Below are positions 45,637 through 57,755 of a stretch of 64,000 bases of DNA, piece after piece (the first letter of the stretch is position 1; every line of letters begins with the position of its first letter). Source of the DNA: Isoetes taiwanensis (lineage: Eukaryota > Streptophyta > Lycopodiopsida > Isoetales > Isoetaceae). The notes below the pieces were generated by a model, which ran no database searches, was not told the DNA's origin, and saw only the letters and a list, made by a program, of their open reading frames with translations. The stretch covers positions 498,284 to 562,283 of the forward strand of contig JAJEKV010000094.1 in the NCBI GenBank assembly GCA_021234155.1, written 5' to 3'. The translations under genes and the position numbers were made by a program.

Positions 45637-46970
45637 CGACCACGATGCAAACCAAGAAAACTGCCTTGTAATGCATTTCAAAACAACGTGTTCTTTTCAA
45701 CCTTTGACACCATATTAAATGGGTTGAGGCATATTTGTGTGAGTACCTAGCCCTATGGACGATAAAAAATACCTTCCTTCCTTCCTTCCTTCCTTCCTTC
45801 CTTCAACCACCCATAAGGAAAACCCTCTCCTCCTCCCATGGGGACATGTCATAAACATATAACAGACCCATGTTCGTGTAATGATCGGTATGCAACTGTA
45901 TCGACACTTGCTAGTAAAACAACTGTATTGGCACTGTATCGACACTTGCTAGTAAAAACTTATCGGCACTTTGCCAGTGGTGCTGCCAACCTGCAATCAT
46001 GTTTAATGTAATGTAATGTCTGTTTAACATGTCGTGCATCTCTTCATGCTGTCAACTTCTAAAAACGCTTAGCATTCACCCTCAACGTTCTATATATGGT
46101 AAAGTACATGATTAATTCATGCAATACTGGGTAAGTAGAAGATATGAAGGCATATACTCTTCAGTTTAGAAATATCTATATATGGATGCAAAACACTAGG
46201 GCACGGCCATATGTGAGCTTTAATTCCACCCTCCATATACGTTCCAAGTACCTACAAAGACGTCATGTGGTCGTGCCTATTAATGCTTCTTTGAGCAGCT
46301 CACGTGTCGGAAGGAGATTCTGGTCACACTTCAATACTCATAACAGACATTTGTTCACAATAATTGTCATATTCACTTCATATTCCATCACTTGTAACAA
46401 CTATTTCTTTGAGTGCCCATATTTAACTTATTATACAAACCTTTGTCTACATGCACATAACTATCTTATTGAATGGTCTACCATGATGCAAACCAAGAAA
46501 AACTGCCTTGTAACGCATTGAAAACGACGTGTTCTTTCTCACCTTTGACACCATATAACTCATGACACCCTTCAACCACCCCACGAAGGAAACCCTTCTC
46601 CTTTATAGAGACATATATAAAGACATAGTAGAACCATGCTCAAGTTGGACAATCTGTATATACAACTGTATCAACACTTGCTAGTGTTGTTGCCAGCATG
46701 GGAAATTCACATCTAATGTACGTTCCATTATGCTTGATGCGTCGTGCATTCCTTCGTGTCGTCAACTTTATAACACTTTAGCAACCACTATCCCATTGTG
46801 TCTGAGAGACCTTCCCATTTCAATACTCATAGCAATGACATTTGCATAATAATTGTATATTCACTTCACATTTCAACACTTGTAATAACTATTTCTTTTG
46901 GAGTGCTGAAATTTATCTTATCTTACAACCCCCTTTGTGTACATGCACAAGAACTTTCTTATTGAATAGA
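45637..46970. repeat. Old segmental tandem duplication with unequal units
   Basis: 45637-45715 matches 46484-46560 (gatgcaaaccaagaaaa, ctgccttgtaa, cacctttgacaccatat). 46328-46478 matches 46816-46970 (ttcaatactcata, ttgtaa(c/t)aactatttctt, ttattgaat). The left unit is about 360 bases longer between these blocks and carries the (cttc)n run at 45772-45804 and a doubled gtatcgacacttgctagta. No coding signal. Confidence 0.75.
45772..45804. repeat. (CTTC)n microsatellite
   Basis: About eight perfect tetramers. Confidence 0.95.
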
Positions 46971-47385
46971 CTTTTAAACTTATTAATTGAAGGAAAAGTA
47001 AAAAAAAAAAAAAAAACTAGGGACACGGCTTGCAAATGGAACTACATGGAAAATGGGTCACGAGTATGAAATAATATTACTACAATAAAGAACATGGGAT
47101 ACATGTTCTAGAATACAATGAAGTGTAAATATCCCTAATCGAGCACACCCTTCTTCTTTGTAGGTTGTTTTGAAGCCTCAAATATCTTAAAATATACCAT
47201 GGCCTCAAAACCGGAATGAAAATGTTTAAAGTCAAGACAACCTTGTAGCAAGTAACAAAAGAAACAAATAAAAAAAAGCAATAACAATCATTACAAATTG
47301 ACAAACACATATGTAAATAATAATAAAATGTATGCCAAAATATGCATAATAATATTACAAAAACTTATCACGGCTGCCTTACGCC
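46971..47385. other. No gene seen
   Basis: AT-rich spacer with a poly(A) run near 46998-47015. The run could be an old retroposon tail, but no body is recognisable. Confidence 0.5.
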
Positions 47386-47389
47386 GCTA

Positions 47390-47605
47390 ACGCTTCTTAG
47401 TTCCAACCCGGCCGAGGTTTGGCCCACTATTAACGCTCAACCGCACAATGCAATGCATGCTTAATAATGGGTTTCTATTCACAAGGGTGCAAGACCACAT
47501 GTGGTAGCATTTTATGAATTGTCGAACATGGGATTTGAACCCACATTGTTGCCTTACGCCCTCTGCCCATAATGATAGATAGTTGTCGCGACCGCACCAT
47601 GAGAT
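47390..47605 (-). mobile_element. Possible SINE-like repeat with B box
   Basis: On the minus strand GGGTTCAAATCCC (about 47539-47527) matches the pol III B box within a tRNA-like T-arm, preceded by an A-box-like GGTGCGGTCGCGAC. A body of about 130 bases follows. Ends and target duplication are not found. A degraded tRNA is an alternative. Confidence 0.35.
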
Positions 47606-48820
47606 TCCCAATGCCGTATCCCCTTTCTCTTTTATCCTCTCTTTTTATCACCCGATGCTAGTCGGGCAGGGTGTTTGGGTTGCAACGGTGGCCCCGACGC
47701 TGGGTTGCTGCTATTCTCAATGGCCATCCATTGCTGGCCGCCAGGGTTTTGAGCCCGATGGGTGCCGCTATCTTTTCGCCATCCATTAAGCATTCGCTGG
47801 GTTTTGAGCCTGATGGGGATGCCCGTAACCAATGGCCCGGACCACTCAGGCTAACAACGCGATGGACCTTTTTTGTTTATTTAGCCGCACCGATGATGGG
47901 CAAAGCTTTGAGCCTTGAGCCCGATCGGGTTTCCTATAACCATTAGCTTAACCACTTGGCCATCAACGCCGTTGAGCATCTTTTATCTCCGCCTCATTTG
48001 TTTAATGTTTCTAGTTTGATTTGTTGAAGAATACATGTGGAGAAACGCCATGGTAATCAAAACAAAGATGCCATCTATCGTATGTGGGGCCGTGAAAAGG
48101 AATGGGATGAAAGATATAGAGCACGACCTTTGTTTGAAGTATGCGGAATGGAAGTGATCTCACGTTGTCTCATTATCGCCGATGTATCGCATTGGTCCAC
48201 GTAAATGCCTTGTGGACCGTGAGGCAAGCACAAACCGGCTATGGCGACGCCTGAATAATGGCCGAATAAATGTAAAGTGTACTAATGGCCGCAATAAATG
48301 CAAAGTGTATTAATGGCATGAATAAATGCAAAGTGCACATGTCTCATCAAGTTATTAGAGTGTATTAATGGCCGCATAACGAAATGCAAAGTACACACGC
48401 CGTGTTTTGATAATTTTTAAGGAATGTGGGTGCAAACTTGCTCATTCTTTGCTCAAGAAACCTTAGATGGATTGATTGAGCAAGGGAGTCATGTGGCTAT
48501 GGCTCTCCTCAATAAATATTAACTAGGAAAATACAAAAATGTTCCTCAAAATATTTTTTGACACTCTACGCGGCATGCACTAGAGCATCAAAAGAATCTC
48601 AAGAATAGAATCAAAGTGTATGCATTATATATGGTTTGATTATGTATTCAGGATACAAATTGGAATTATATTTTAAAACATCCTATAAGTAAGTTTGTCC
48701 ATCAAAAGAAGTTATATCACAACTATATGGCAAAACTTACTTCAAAGCTTTCTTCAAGTGGATGCACATGACTAAGAGGCTTGCAAATTATGCTTTGAGA
48801 GGTATATTCTTCTCGCTTTT
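47606..48820. other. No gene seen
   Basis: Contains a local repeat of gggttttgagcc(c/t)gatggg near 47750-47815, and gccgcaataaatgcaaagtg-like units near 48260-48390. No supported frame. Confidence 0.5.
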
Positions 48821-49188
48821 TGTTTGGATTCTTGGCATACACCCCCTCGAACAACAAATTCCATGATCACGGATGCTAAAAGCCGCCATGCTCATGATCA
48901 CAAAACAAGAACACAAAACAAGAACAAGACAAGGAAATATGTACAAAGAATGAAGGGGGAACGAAGCCAAATGAGGCTCTCCAAATATGAGATAAACCCG
49001 AAAGTACATCCGAAGAGGTCCTGGCCTAATATAGTGTGGACCGCGAAATCTAAGCCGCACATCTAACTAATCTAAGCCATACACTTAAGTTAACCTAAGA
49101 TGCCAAGTGTCAACCGCCACCATCGACATAACATGTGCATGCACCTAACATGTGTGATAATAAATGTTAACCACTAGGTGGTTAAGCA
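48821..49188 (-). repeat. LARD-like element, 3' LTR
   Basis: Shares with 51689-52063 the phrases gccgccatgctcatgatcac, gacaaggaaatatgtac, aatgaggctctccaaatatg and ttaaccactaggtggttaa. Confidence 0.85.
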
Positions 49189-51675
49189 TCCCCCTAAAAG
49201 TTTTTTTTAGAACAAAAACATGTACGTACTTTTATAAGATAAACCCACAATTACAATATGGTGCCAAAAAATTTAGGGCAAAAATGATGGTTCCGTAATG
49301 GTTGGTTTTGTCACCGAAAAGATTTTCATGAGGGGATCAAAAGAGAATGTCGAATGTCGAAACATGGATCATAAGAACTTTGGGCCAAAACATGAAGACC
49401 ATCCCCTTATATTATGGGTAAGTCTATTTCAACATATAGTGCCCAAAAGTTCATTAAAAAATAATTAAAGGGTCTTCAAAAATGTAAACACCTTAAAAAG
49501 CATTCCCGTGATTGACCATAGGAGAGCCGTGACTATACGCCACAATATTTGTGCAAAGCGTGGATGTTGAGCAAAAAGCGTGGCCATAAGCAAGCAAAGT
49601 GTGAGGGTGGGCCATAAAAAAGTGTGGCGAGCGTGGACATAGCGCGGGTGTTGAAAAAAAAGAGGACAAAAATTTTCGTGAGCATGGCTTTATGGCGTGG
49701 GGTCACGCGGGTCAATTTGGGCAAAAATACGGCATGGCCCCAAGGCCGCCATGAGCGTGGCCCGCCATCGCGGAGCCGCCGCCTGGAGCATAAGGGAAAA
49801 GTCATGAAGAGCGCGGGCAAAACCCCTGCGGAATGAACAGCGTGGAGATAGCGCGGACCTTACCAATCGGGCGTGGAAAAATACCGGCGTCAAGATTAAA
49901 GCATGGGCCATGGCAAATGACTCCGTTATCAACAACTCGCTATGGCAAAATAAGGGACCCGTGGATCAACCACCTCTAGTAGGGCGTGGGTCGAGGAGCG
50001 AAAAAATATCAAAGCCGACCAACGCTTTGGTTAGCGCAAACATCCGGTTTTATTGAAGACAATTTACCCTAAAAGCCGGCCCCGCTTCGGACCGGGTGGC
50101 GATAACAGAGGCAAATGCCACACATTGATCGTTCGACATCTTTATTTCTCACTGAAGAGCCGGGACGGGTGGAAGGTCGGGCAAGGAGAATAATTTCGAG
50201 GTTCTTCCGAGGATGAAAAGAGGTCTCAGGCATGAATCCCACGCGAATTTTAAAATGGTGTTGCACTCGTTAAAAAGAGGTTCAAGCTTCCATGGAATTG
50301 CAGATGCTTCCAGACAGCGATATAGCTAAAGATTGGGGCATTCAATGGTGCAAGAAACGGCTCTTCTTGGGAGCTGGAAGAGTCTACCGAAATAGAAAGT
50401 TGATCCCGTATAAGTGATGCCAAGGAAGGCTACCTGATTTTCACATTGAACTGGAGCATTTCAAATATGCTTGAAGCAAGGATGAAATACGTACCATGAA
50501 CTAAAAAGGATAGATGATGTCCAGAGCATGGTTAAAGATGTCCACCAGGCTACGTATGATTTTCGAGTTAAAGCTTCTGAAGTGATAAAAATATTTTTCT
50601 GGTTTTGCGATAATGCGACTAGAAAGCCCTAATAAAGTCGACCGGCGTCTTTGGCTTGAAAACGAGTTTTATGGCAGCCGAATTTGTGCTTCTGGGACTA
50701 ATGAAAATACTTTGCTTGTTTTGCGCATCGAACCGTAAAACCGACCGATGCTTGTCGGAAGACCTTTGTTGCAGCCCGCTTAGCTTGAGAGTGATGGATG
50801 GGGGCAGCGTAAATGCTGGCCCCTCTTGAAAACCCGCAAGAAGAATGCATATAGAAAGCTTGGATAAAGCGTGAATAACGCCAAGAAATGAGCAAGAGGT
50901 CGGTTTCGCAAATAAGAACATGATGCCACAAATACTGTAATTTAGATGAGTGGGCTGCCCGTTGTTGATGATGCTCACTTATTCTTGAACGATGCTTGCT
51001 TTACGTGATGTAGATGAAAAAGAACGATGATCCTCCATGGAGATTTGAGACTGAATCGACATAGAGGGGGCTAGCCAAGCCGCCGGCCCTCTGTAATAAT
51101 CAACAAGAAAAAATTTTATGGAGGAATGTAACAATCAACAAGAAAAAACTTCATGGAGGAAGCTAACAAGAGTTGTTGATGCGATAATCACGCATCGCCT
51201 CTATGAGACAAAATATTTTTGGGTGTGCAAGAGGCACAAAATTTCGGATAAGCCAAGATAAAACGTAAGATGATAAAAAATTGAGCAAAGACATGATTTT
51301 TTTTTTTTTTTGATAGCTTTTTTCAAAAAAAAAGATAAAAACACTTGATTTTTTCTTGATTTTGTTGTAGAGAGGAGGTCAAGCCACCACTCCGAAATCC
51401 TCGAAACGAAACCGCATTGCCGCACTTGAAAAACGTAGTCTTGAGAACGATTTACGAAATTAAATTTGATCACCGGCAGAATCATCAACCGTTGAAAAAA
51501 CAAAGGCCTCCAAGCCGGATACACAAATCGACTTGGTTGGGCAAACTAAGGAAACCCTAATAGGGAAGAATAGTATACAAGAAGTCTTCAAAACGGGAAA
51601 AATTGGAGCAAAGAAGACAACAAAGAAAAACAAAGAAGGGAGAAGAAAGTGATCACGAAATTTAACCCCGAAGAT

Positions 51676-51688
51676 AACAAGCGCCAAT
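51676..51688 (-). other. Primer-binding-site-like sequence of the LARD-like element
   Basis: Minus-strand TGGCGCTTGTTAT directly inside the 5' LTR. The TGGCGC core is usual in plant gypsy-type elements. Confidence 0.65.
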
Positions 51689-52063
51689 GTTTGATTCTTG
51701 GCATACACCACCCGCAACAAAGAAATCCATGACTGCCGGATGCTACAAAGCCGCCATGCTCATGATCACAAAACAAGAACACAAAACAAGAACAAGACAA
51801 GGAAATATGTACAAAGAATGAAGGGGAACGTGAGCCAAATGAGGCTCTCCAAATATGAGATAAACCCCGAGTACATCCGAAGAGGCTCCGCCTAATATAG
51901 TGTAGACCGCAAATCTAAGCCGCATATCTAACTAATCTAAGCCATACACTTAAGTTAACCTAAGCATGCCAAGTGTCGGGTCCACCATCGACACCTAACA
52001 TGCATGCACCTAACATGTGCATGCACCTTAACATGTGCAATGTTAACCACTAGGTGGTTAACA
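51689..52063 (-). repeat. LARD-like element, 5' LTR
   Basis: The upstream LTR in element orientation. It starts on the minus strand with TGTTAACCACC, containing the palindrome ccactaggtgg. Confidence 0.85.
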
Positions 52064-52357
52064 TTTTCTTTGAAGGATTAAAATACAAGTAAAAGCAACT
52101 TAGATTCTCATGAACATAGTAATCGATCTTGGTGCCCGCATGAACACGTGATCACCAACTTGTTACCGAAGCCAATAAACTATATTTGTATGAACCAGAA
52201 ATTTGTGAATTCTACCTCTCATACAAACAAAGCTAATCTGCAAATTTACTTTGAAGATGAATGTTGTATGTCTCTTATGTGAAAAAATATATATATGGTC
52301 GCGAAAAGAAAGTAAGCAATGTGCCTTGCATGGTGTTAAGTACTAAAGGGACTCAAC

Positions 52358-52455
52358 ATGCATGCATTGCATGGTATGCATGCATTGTGTGCATGCATTG
52401 TGTGCATGCATTGCATGCATGCATGCATCGCGGTGAATGCATGCACGCATGCATG
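52358..52455. repeat. CATGCA (RY-type) repeat tract
   Basis: About a dozen catgca/tgcatg motifs in 100 bases, alternating with ttgtg. Self-complementary and able to extrude as a cruciform. RY motifs are seed-specific B3-factor sites, but this looks like a simple repeat. Confidence 0.85.
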
Positions 52456-52640
52456 CCAAACCATAGGTTGGGAGTGCAAACTAATAAGAAAATGCCGCTT
52501 TGGCGAAATCAAGCTATTTACCCTCACACAAATACAACAATAGAATATGCAAACCATAGTAAAATGGTCAGATAATTATATATTTTGCAAGACGAACCAT
52601 TTTTGTGATATAAGGTCTAAAGGGGAGTGAAGAAGATCAA

Positions 52641-52737
52641 TGGCCCAAACAATTTTGTGTTTCTTGTTGAAAGAACAAGGGCCCCCCCAAACAATTTTGT
52701 GTTTTTTGTTGAAAGATCAAGGGCCTTGATCTATTGT
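52641..52737. repeat. Two tandem copies of a unit of about 45 bp
   Basis: aaacaattttgtgttt, ttgttgaaaga and caagggcc occur twice in a row. Confidence 0.8.
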
Positions 52738-53064
52738 GATTCATTATTAAAATTAAAGAATGAGAAGACAAAAACATCATTATGTAAAAAGACAAGAAAA
52801 GGGAGGATTGATGATGGGCGAGATCAAGGGTGGAGATTTTATTGAAAAAAATAAATATTCTTGAGGAGCAAAATGTCGCCCCCTCTTTTCCTTTGCCCCA
52901 AAATCTTACAAGGGGATGGCACCCTCTGCTTGGTTCAAGATCAAAGGCTCTCCATGTTTCGCACGCATGGAGGGCTCATTCATATGTATTCTTATTCTTA
53001 TTGATTATGTGGAAGATTTTGGGGTTCAATTTCTCTCATTGTGTTTCTCTCTCCATTTTCTTGG

Positions 53065-53537
53065 TGTTGGAATCAAACGCTTTGAGCCCGGAATTGAACC
53101 TAAGAAATTCCAAACTCAATCTTCCCTTAGCACCTCCTCAAAATCCACAAAGGATGTACCCCGCTTAAAGCAAATCGAAACCCACGAGAATTCCACACGG
53201 AGACTAAATTACAAGATCACACAAACCGGATAAACGATCGGCCTTCTACTATAGAAAACATCATATCACGATAATCACCTGTTCCACCCGCCCAATATAA
53301 AAATACCAAAAGATATGGAAGCTCCACCGCTTTCTCGCAACGATGCCGAAGTTCAACAACCGCTCAAAACCTCTCGTTCTCTTTCACCATATAAATTTTG
53401 GTCCGCTTTCCTTTTTATTTTTGTTCCATGCAAAACTATATGTAAACGCTAACCATGTGTCATTGGGTCAAAATGCCATCACTTAGGCATGTAATTCCAA
53501 ATAATCCCCTCATGCGTAAGTGTTTGATGGTTCCAAC
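53065..53537 (-). repeat. Copia-3 3' LTR (473 bp, single copy visible)
   Basis: On the minus strand it starts TGTTGGAACC right after the end of RNase H and ends GATTCCAACA. The 8-base inverted ends tgttggaa/ttccaaca support both boundaries. The 5' partner is outside the window. Confidence 0.8.
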
Positions 53538-55301
53538 ATCTTCTATTCCTAAATCCTTTTGAAATACTTTAAATTTAGATTCGACAAAGCTTTTGTAAGA
53601 ATGTCAACACACCGTACTCCTCAAAAGGGTCTATACAAGACGCTTTATTTCTCCGCCCATAAATTTCTCTAGATGCAAGAGACATGCCGATATTCAAATT
53701 TTCTGTAGAAAGAGCAATAAAGGGTTGTTTCTTTACTTTTCAAGAAATAGCGACCCTCTGTAGCAAGACATATCCCTCGATCTTGATCCACAAGGAGTGT
53801 CCCGATCACCTCCCCAATATGCATCCGCAAAACCTTCAAGTAATAGACTTTGCAATCTTACACCATGTTCACGCCCAATACAAGACCATAGTCCCCGAAA
53901 ATCTTCGTGAACCTTAAAATACGCTTTATGCGATTTCCAGGACCTTCACCAGATTATTTAGAAATTGGCTTTAACACATTTACTCCATATGAAAAAAAAT
54001 CAAGACGTGTACAAATTGATACATATTGAAGACATCCAATAAGCTCTCTATAAGGTCGATTCATCATGATATGCTCTTCCTTTTTTGTTTTGGGACACAT
54101 CTCAGAGCTGATTTTCTGTCCAGTTGCTACTGGAGTGCTTGCAGGCTTACATTCTATCATTCCAAATCTTTTAAGCATCCCTAGAATATTTCGTTTTTGA
54201 GTAATAGCTATAAATCCCTTCTCTTTATCTCTGTAAATTTCCATACCTAATAACCTTTAAGCTCCCCCCAGTCCTCATTTTGAAATCTTTTCTTTAGAAT
54301 ATCTTTGCAATAATTTAAGCAACCAATATCATTAGCAGCCATTACGCAATCATCTACATAAACTGCAATTATGCAAAAGTATCCATCTTTCCTATAGATG
54401 TAGACATTTCCATCCATATTTAATTTTTCAAACCCATGTGTTTTCAAATGATTGTCAATACATACATACCACTGACGTGGAGCTTGTCTTAGGCCATATA
54501 CTGCTTTCTGCAATTTCCACACCTTATCTCCATCAACTTCGTATCCAGGAGGCTGCTCCATATAAATTTCTTCATCCAAGTCTGCATTGAGAAATGCCGT
54601 GCAAACATCCATATGATGCAACTCTAAGTTGTGCATATTAGCAGCAGCCATAATTGCCCTGACACTTGTTAATTTAACAATCGGAGAGAACGTTTCATCA
54701 TAATCAATACCTTCCTTCGCTTGAGTAAACCCTTTCGCCACCGGGCCTAGCTTTTAAATTTCGAAGTTTGCCCATCTCGTCCCCTGCTTAATTCTAAAAA
54801 TCCATTTATTTCCAACAATATTTCTGTTAGTAGGTCTGCAACCAGTTTATATCGCTCCTCAGACGCTCAAAAGAGCTTAGTTCGCATTCATTGCATCCTT
54901 CCATTTCTTGAATCTAGACTTCTATGGCTTCATTATAGTTGCTTGGTGTATCAATTTCTAATACGCATATAAGAGCGTAAATTACCCGCTCGCTTCCTCT
55001 CTTTTCTTTTTGTTGCTCAAGAGCACTTCTCCGTACTTCTTCCCGGGGTCTCATCCCTTCCATATTGTGAAGTATCAAAGATATCCCCTTTTAAGCAATT
55101 CAGCCTTCCTTCTATCGCCTTATTGGCTCGAGCCGCCCCATTTCATATCGTCATGCTCAGCGACCTTCCCCGATCAACTTCTTCATCCGGGCTTGTTTGA
55201 CAATGGCTTTTTCTTCCTTATCATCAAAATAATCTATTGGTTCCCGCTAATATCTTTATTCCAGATCTTTATCTGCATCTCGATCTTCTTTATTAGTACT
55301 T
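53538..55301 (-). pseudogene. Copia-3 Pol, RT and RNase H part
   Basis: An intact RT block is at 54741-54247: FTQAKEGIDYDETFSPIVKL, MDVCTAFLNADLDEEIYMEQ, VYGLRQAPRQWY, and the catalytic YVDD in AVYVDDCVMAAND. A second block at 54244-53954 continues in another frame (RYRDKEK-like start, then NRPYRELIGCLQYVS). RNase H is visible only in fragments (GDRDT, WKSKKQP and ALST equivalents near 53800-53690), and a terminal LTKALSNLKFKYF equivalent lies near 53580. Upstream, 55301-54742 holds the acidic linker and RT start with stops. Frameshifts at 54245, around 53950 and in the linker inactivate it. Confidence 0.92.
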
Positions 55302-55316
55302 AAAAACCGATCTTTG
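55302..55316. repeat. LINE-2 target duplication, left copy
   Basis: aaaaaccgatctttg, repeated exactly at 61873-61887 beyond the LINE-2 poly(A). Joining the flanks restores a continuous Copia-3 sequence. Confidence 0.92.
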
Positions 55317-55433
55317 GAAGCTTGCACAAGATGAGAAGATTAGTGGAGAGAATGAAAATAAAGCGGGCGCTGAAAAAATGAGCGTTGGCGCTCCTCGCGT
55401 CCGCCTTAGGAAACGTGGAAAGCCTGAGCCTCG

Positions 55434-55823
55434 ATGGATGAGTCCCTGTTAGAGGATGTTCTCCAGAGTCTTGGGCTTCCTCAGATCCCAGTGGGCCATG
55501 ATGTGACAGTCAGTGCCATTAGGATTCTTCTTAGTTTAGCATACAATAATCAATCGAGAGTAGGATTCAGTAGAACGTCAGTAGGCAGTCATTTTCTTAG
55601 TATCCTATGCTTTGACAGATTAGGATCCCTCAGAATTTCTGCTCATAATACCAGATATTTGGCTCTAGGGAACCGTTTCCCCAGAAATTTCTTTCATCTC
55701 AGCATCCCCATAGATTTTGGTACCGAACCCCTAGTACGGTGGGCTCTGTTCTTTGATTTGCAGCCAGCAGAACGCTTCGAGGACTTAGACATCTTGGTTT
55801 GGAGGTTTCAAGTCGCCAACTAG
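55434..55823 (+). CDS. LINE-2 ORF1 region, N-terminal part (129 codons)
   Basis: Open frame MDESLLEDVLQSLGLPQIPV through ILVWRFQVAN. A short frame MSVGAPRVRLRKRGKPEP lies just upstream (55376-55452) in another phase. LINE ORF1 proteins bind the element RNA and package the RNP; position in the 5' part of the element suggests that role here. I see no RRM or CCHC in this piece and do not recognise the fold. A beta-rich middle (FDRLGSLRISAHNTRYLALG) is notable. It is open, whereas the next kilobase is broken. Confidence 0.5.
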   Translation: MDESLLEDVLQSLGLPQIPVGHDVTVSAIRILLSLAYNNQSRVGFSRTSVGSHFLSILCFDRLGSLRISAHNTRYLALGNRFPRNFFHLSIPIDFGTEPLVRWALFFDLQPAERFEDLDILVWRFQVAN

Positions 55824-57500
55824 CAGAAGAAATGGAAGGCAAGGCAGGAAAGAGCGATTACGTTAGACCAAAACAGGGAACTCAGGAGGCAAGAGTAGAG
55901 GACGAGGAATGGACGCAAATCTTTTGGTTAGAGGACAAAAGGGATGAAGCCTGGAAAGATCTTAAAGAAATCTATATAGCCTTCAATATCATCAAAGATC
56001 AACAGAAGGCTGCTGTTGTTTGCATGGGAGTGCAAGAAGATGGCCAAAGTTGTATGGATCGAAGAAATATGATGAAATTGAGAAGGATTACTTTGAGGGA
56101 AGGGCGAGCGACAGAGATTGGGTGTGGAACATGCTAGAAATTGCTCAGGCTATAGATCATTCTCTGTACAAGCTGATTACAGTTAAGCAAGGGCACACAG
56201 AGGAAGATTGTTGCAGCTTTGAAGAACAATATTTTCGTGAACTCAATGGATGAAATGCTCAATAAGGCTAAGATGATAGCAAAGCAAACTTGACAAAGAT
56301 GAAATGGACTTCCAAAGCAAGTGTGAAACTAATTAAACGGTGGGAGGATGCGAAGATCATGTAATAGAATGGCATAAGCCGCCGCTTTAAAGCCTCTCTC
56401 TAAAGCAACACTTCTTTCTTGGAACAAATTTCCACTTCACCGAAACCTATCAACTTTAAAAAAAGGGGGACTCAAGGAATGTTGCATCGTGGGACAAGAA
56501 TGATTCTTCAACCCCGCAGAGGTCGAGATGTGCGAAAAGCCAAAATTGCAAGACTATCAAGGAAAACAAGCTTCACAAAGACAAGTACTAAGGTGGGGAC
56601 CTCAAAATCAAAACGTAATTCGCGGTGATGGGCAAAAGTGATTCGGGCAAAAGGTTTGATAACCCCCGCTCTTATAAAAATGCTTTTAAAAAAAATGATT
56701 CTTTTGATTGTTCTAAGGAAAAGCACAGGAACATATGTCGAAAAAAGGGCCTAAAAAAGATTTTATAGACCTTTTATTCCATATCCGACTCGCTTATGAC
56801 AATTTCTCAAGAAAGCTTTTCTTATACATTTTCCCGTGAAGTGTCCCCACCATCGCTGAAGTCAAGTTGTGGGTCACTAAAGTCCAAAATATCCCTATCA
56901 TGTCTATTCTTAAGATGGACAAATGTAACCTTCCAAATAGTTTGCAGGACGAGATCCGTGTTAATCAAATCCTTAAAAAGGAAGATTGATCATATTAACT
57001 ACCAGCCTTTTTTTATATTATGAGGTGGAGTCCCAATTACATTCCTAACAAGCCCCGAGAATATCTCTATTACCACATGGGTCTCCTTCCCCAATCTTCC
57101 CCCGCTTTCGACTAATTCTCACCTCAAAGCTATATCGAGGAATTAGGAGATACCATTGATATCGAGATTCCTCGATCTAATTACCCTTCCATATGTATTT
57201 CTAAAACAGCTAACTCTAACCGAGAAGGGAGATCAAGGTGAAGACTGGCCCTGATGACTTCCAGAGTCTCAAGGTCAACTACTCTAAAATGCCTGTCCTA
57301 CCTCCCGGGAAGCCTCCATAAAAGGTAAGAACATCCCCAAAAGGAGCAAAGGCATAAATTTGGGTTCCTAAGACCCAGAAAAAGGGGAAGCTAGTGTTAC
57401 GTAAGAAATTGGGAAGAATCAAGAAACGCTGATCCCCATTCAAAACATTGACCATACCAAGATGAACATGGATCAAAACCTTGTTTTAACCTTTGAATAA
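55799..57500 (+). pseudogene. LINE-2 ORF1 region, remainder, frameshifted
   Basis: 55799-56137 and 56020-56253 give two overlapping frames (MEVSSRQLAEEMEGK, EAWKDLKEIYIAFNI; then GSKKYDEIEKDYFEG and LEIAQAIDHSLYKLI), probably one protein with a frameshift near 56030. The helical charged part resembles a gag-like RNA-binding domain but is not identified. A lone Cys/His group at about 56707-56745 (CSKEKHRNICRKKG) is a decayed CCHC knuckle. From 56260 on, stops and shifts are frequent and I cannot follow a frame. Confidence 0.5.
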
Positions 57501-57755
57501 TGTGAAATTCTCTCATAAAATTGACACAAGAAGGTTTACCTTAGTGTTTCCGCAGAATATATATCCGAGAGCTTTTATGGAGGGAAGAATTTGGGATTCG
57601 AATCATATTGTCGACGCAGGTCATAATGGACAAAGAGCGTGATTGGCAAATTGTTACAAGGAAAAAAGGCAGGGGTAAGAAGAAAATCTATTTGGGGCCT
57701 ACCAGAACCAGCCAAGAAAGATTCAGCCGGAAGGACAGCAGTAAGTTTATGTACC

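Larger units (their letters stand above)
48821..52063 (-). mobile_element. Non-autonomous LTR retrotransposon, LARD-like, 3.2 kb
   Basis: Direct repeats of about 370 bp at 48821-49188 and 51689-52063 begin tgttt and end near gttaaca on the plus strand, so they are LTRs. Beside the right LTR the minus strand reads TTGGCGCTTGTTATC, matching the TGGCGC start of plant gypsy-type primer sites. Beside the left LTR it reads TTTTAGGGGGA, a polypurine tract. This fixes a minus orientation. A possible 4-bp target duplication is tttt. The 2.5-kb interior has no gag, protease, RT or integrase motif in any frame, so it must have relied on another element's proteins. Confidence 0.82.

Noticed and set aside
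46144-46521. Plus ORF of 125 codons
   Set aside because: Lies across a segmental duplication whose other copy does not keep the frame, with AT-biased composition and no motif.
47520-47600. tRNA gene on the minus strand
   Set aside because: B box is present, but no cloverleaf with matching acceptor stem could be drawn.
50619-50978. Minus ORF of 119 codons inside the LARD-like element as a captured gene
   Set aside because: No motif, no homologous phrase recognised, and an overlapping frame is equally open; insufficient to claim capture.
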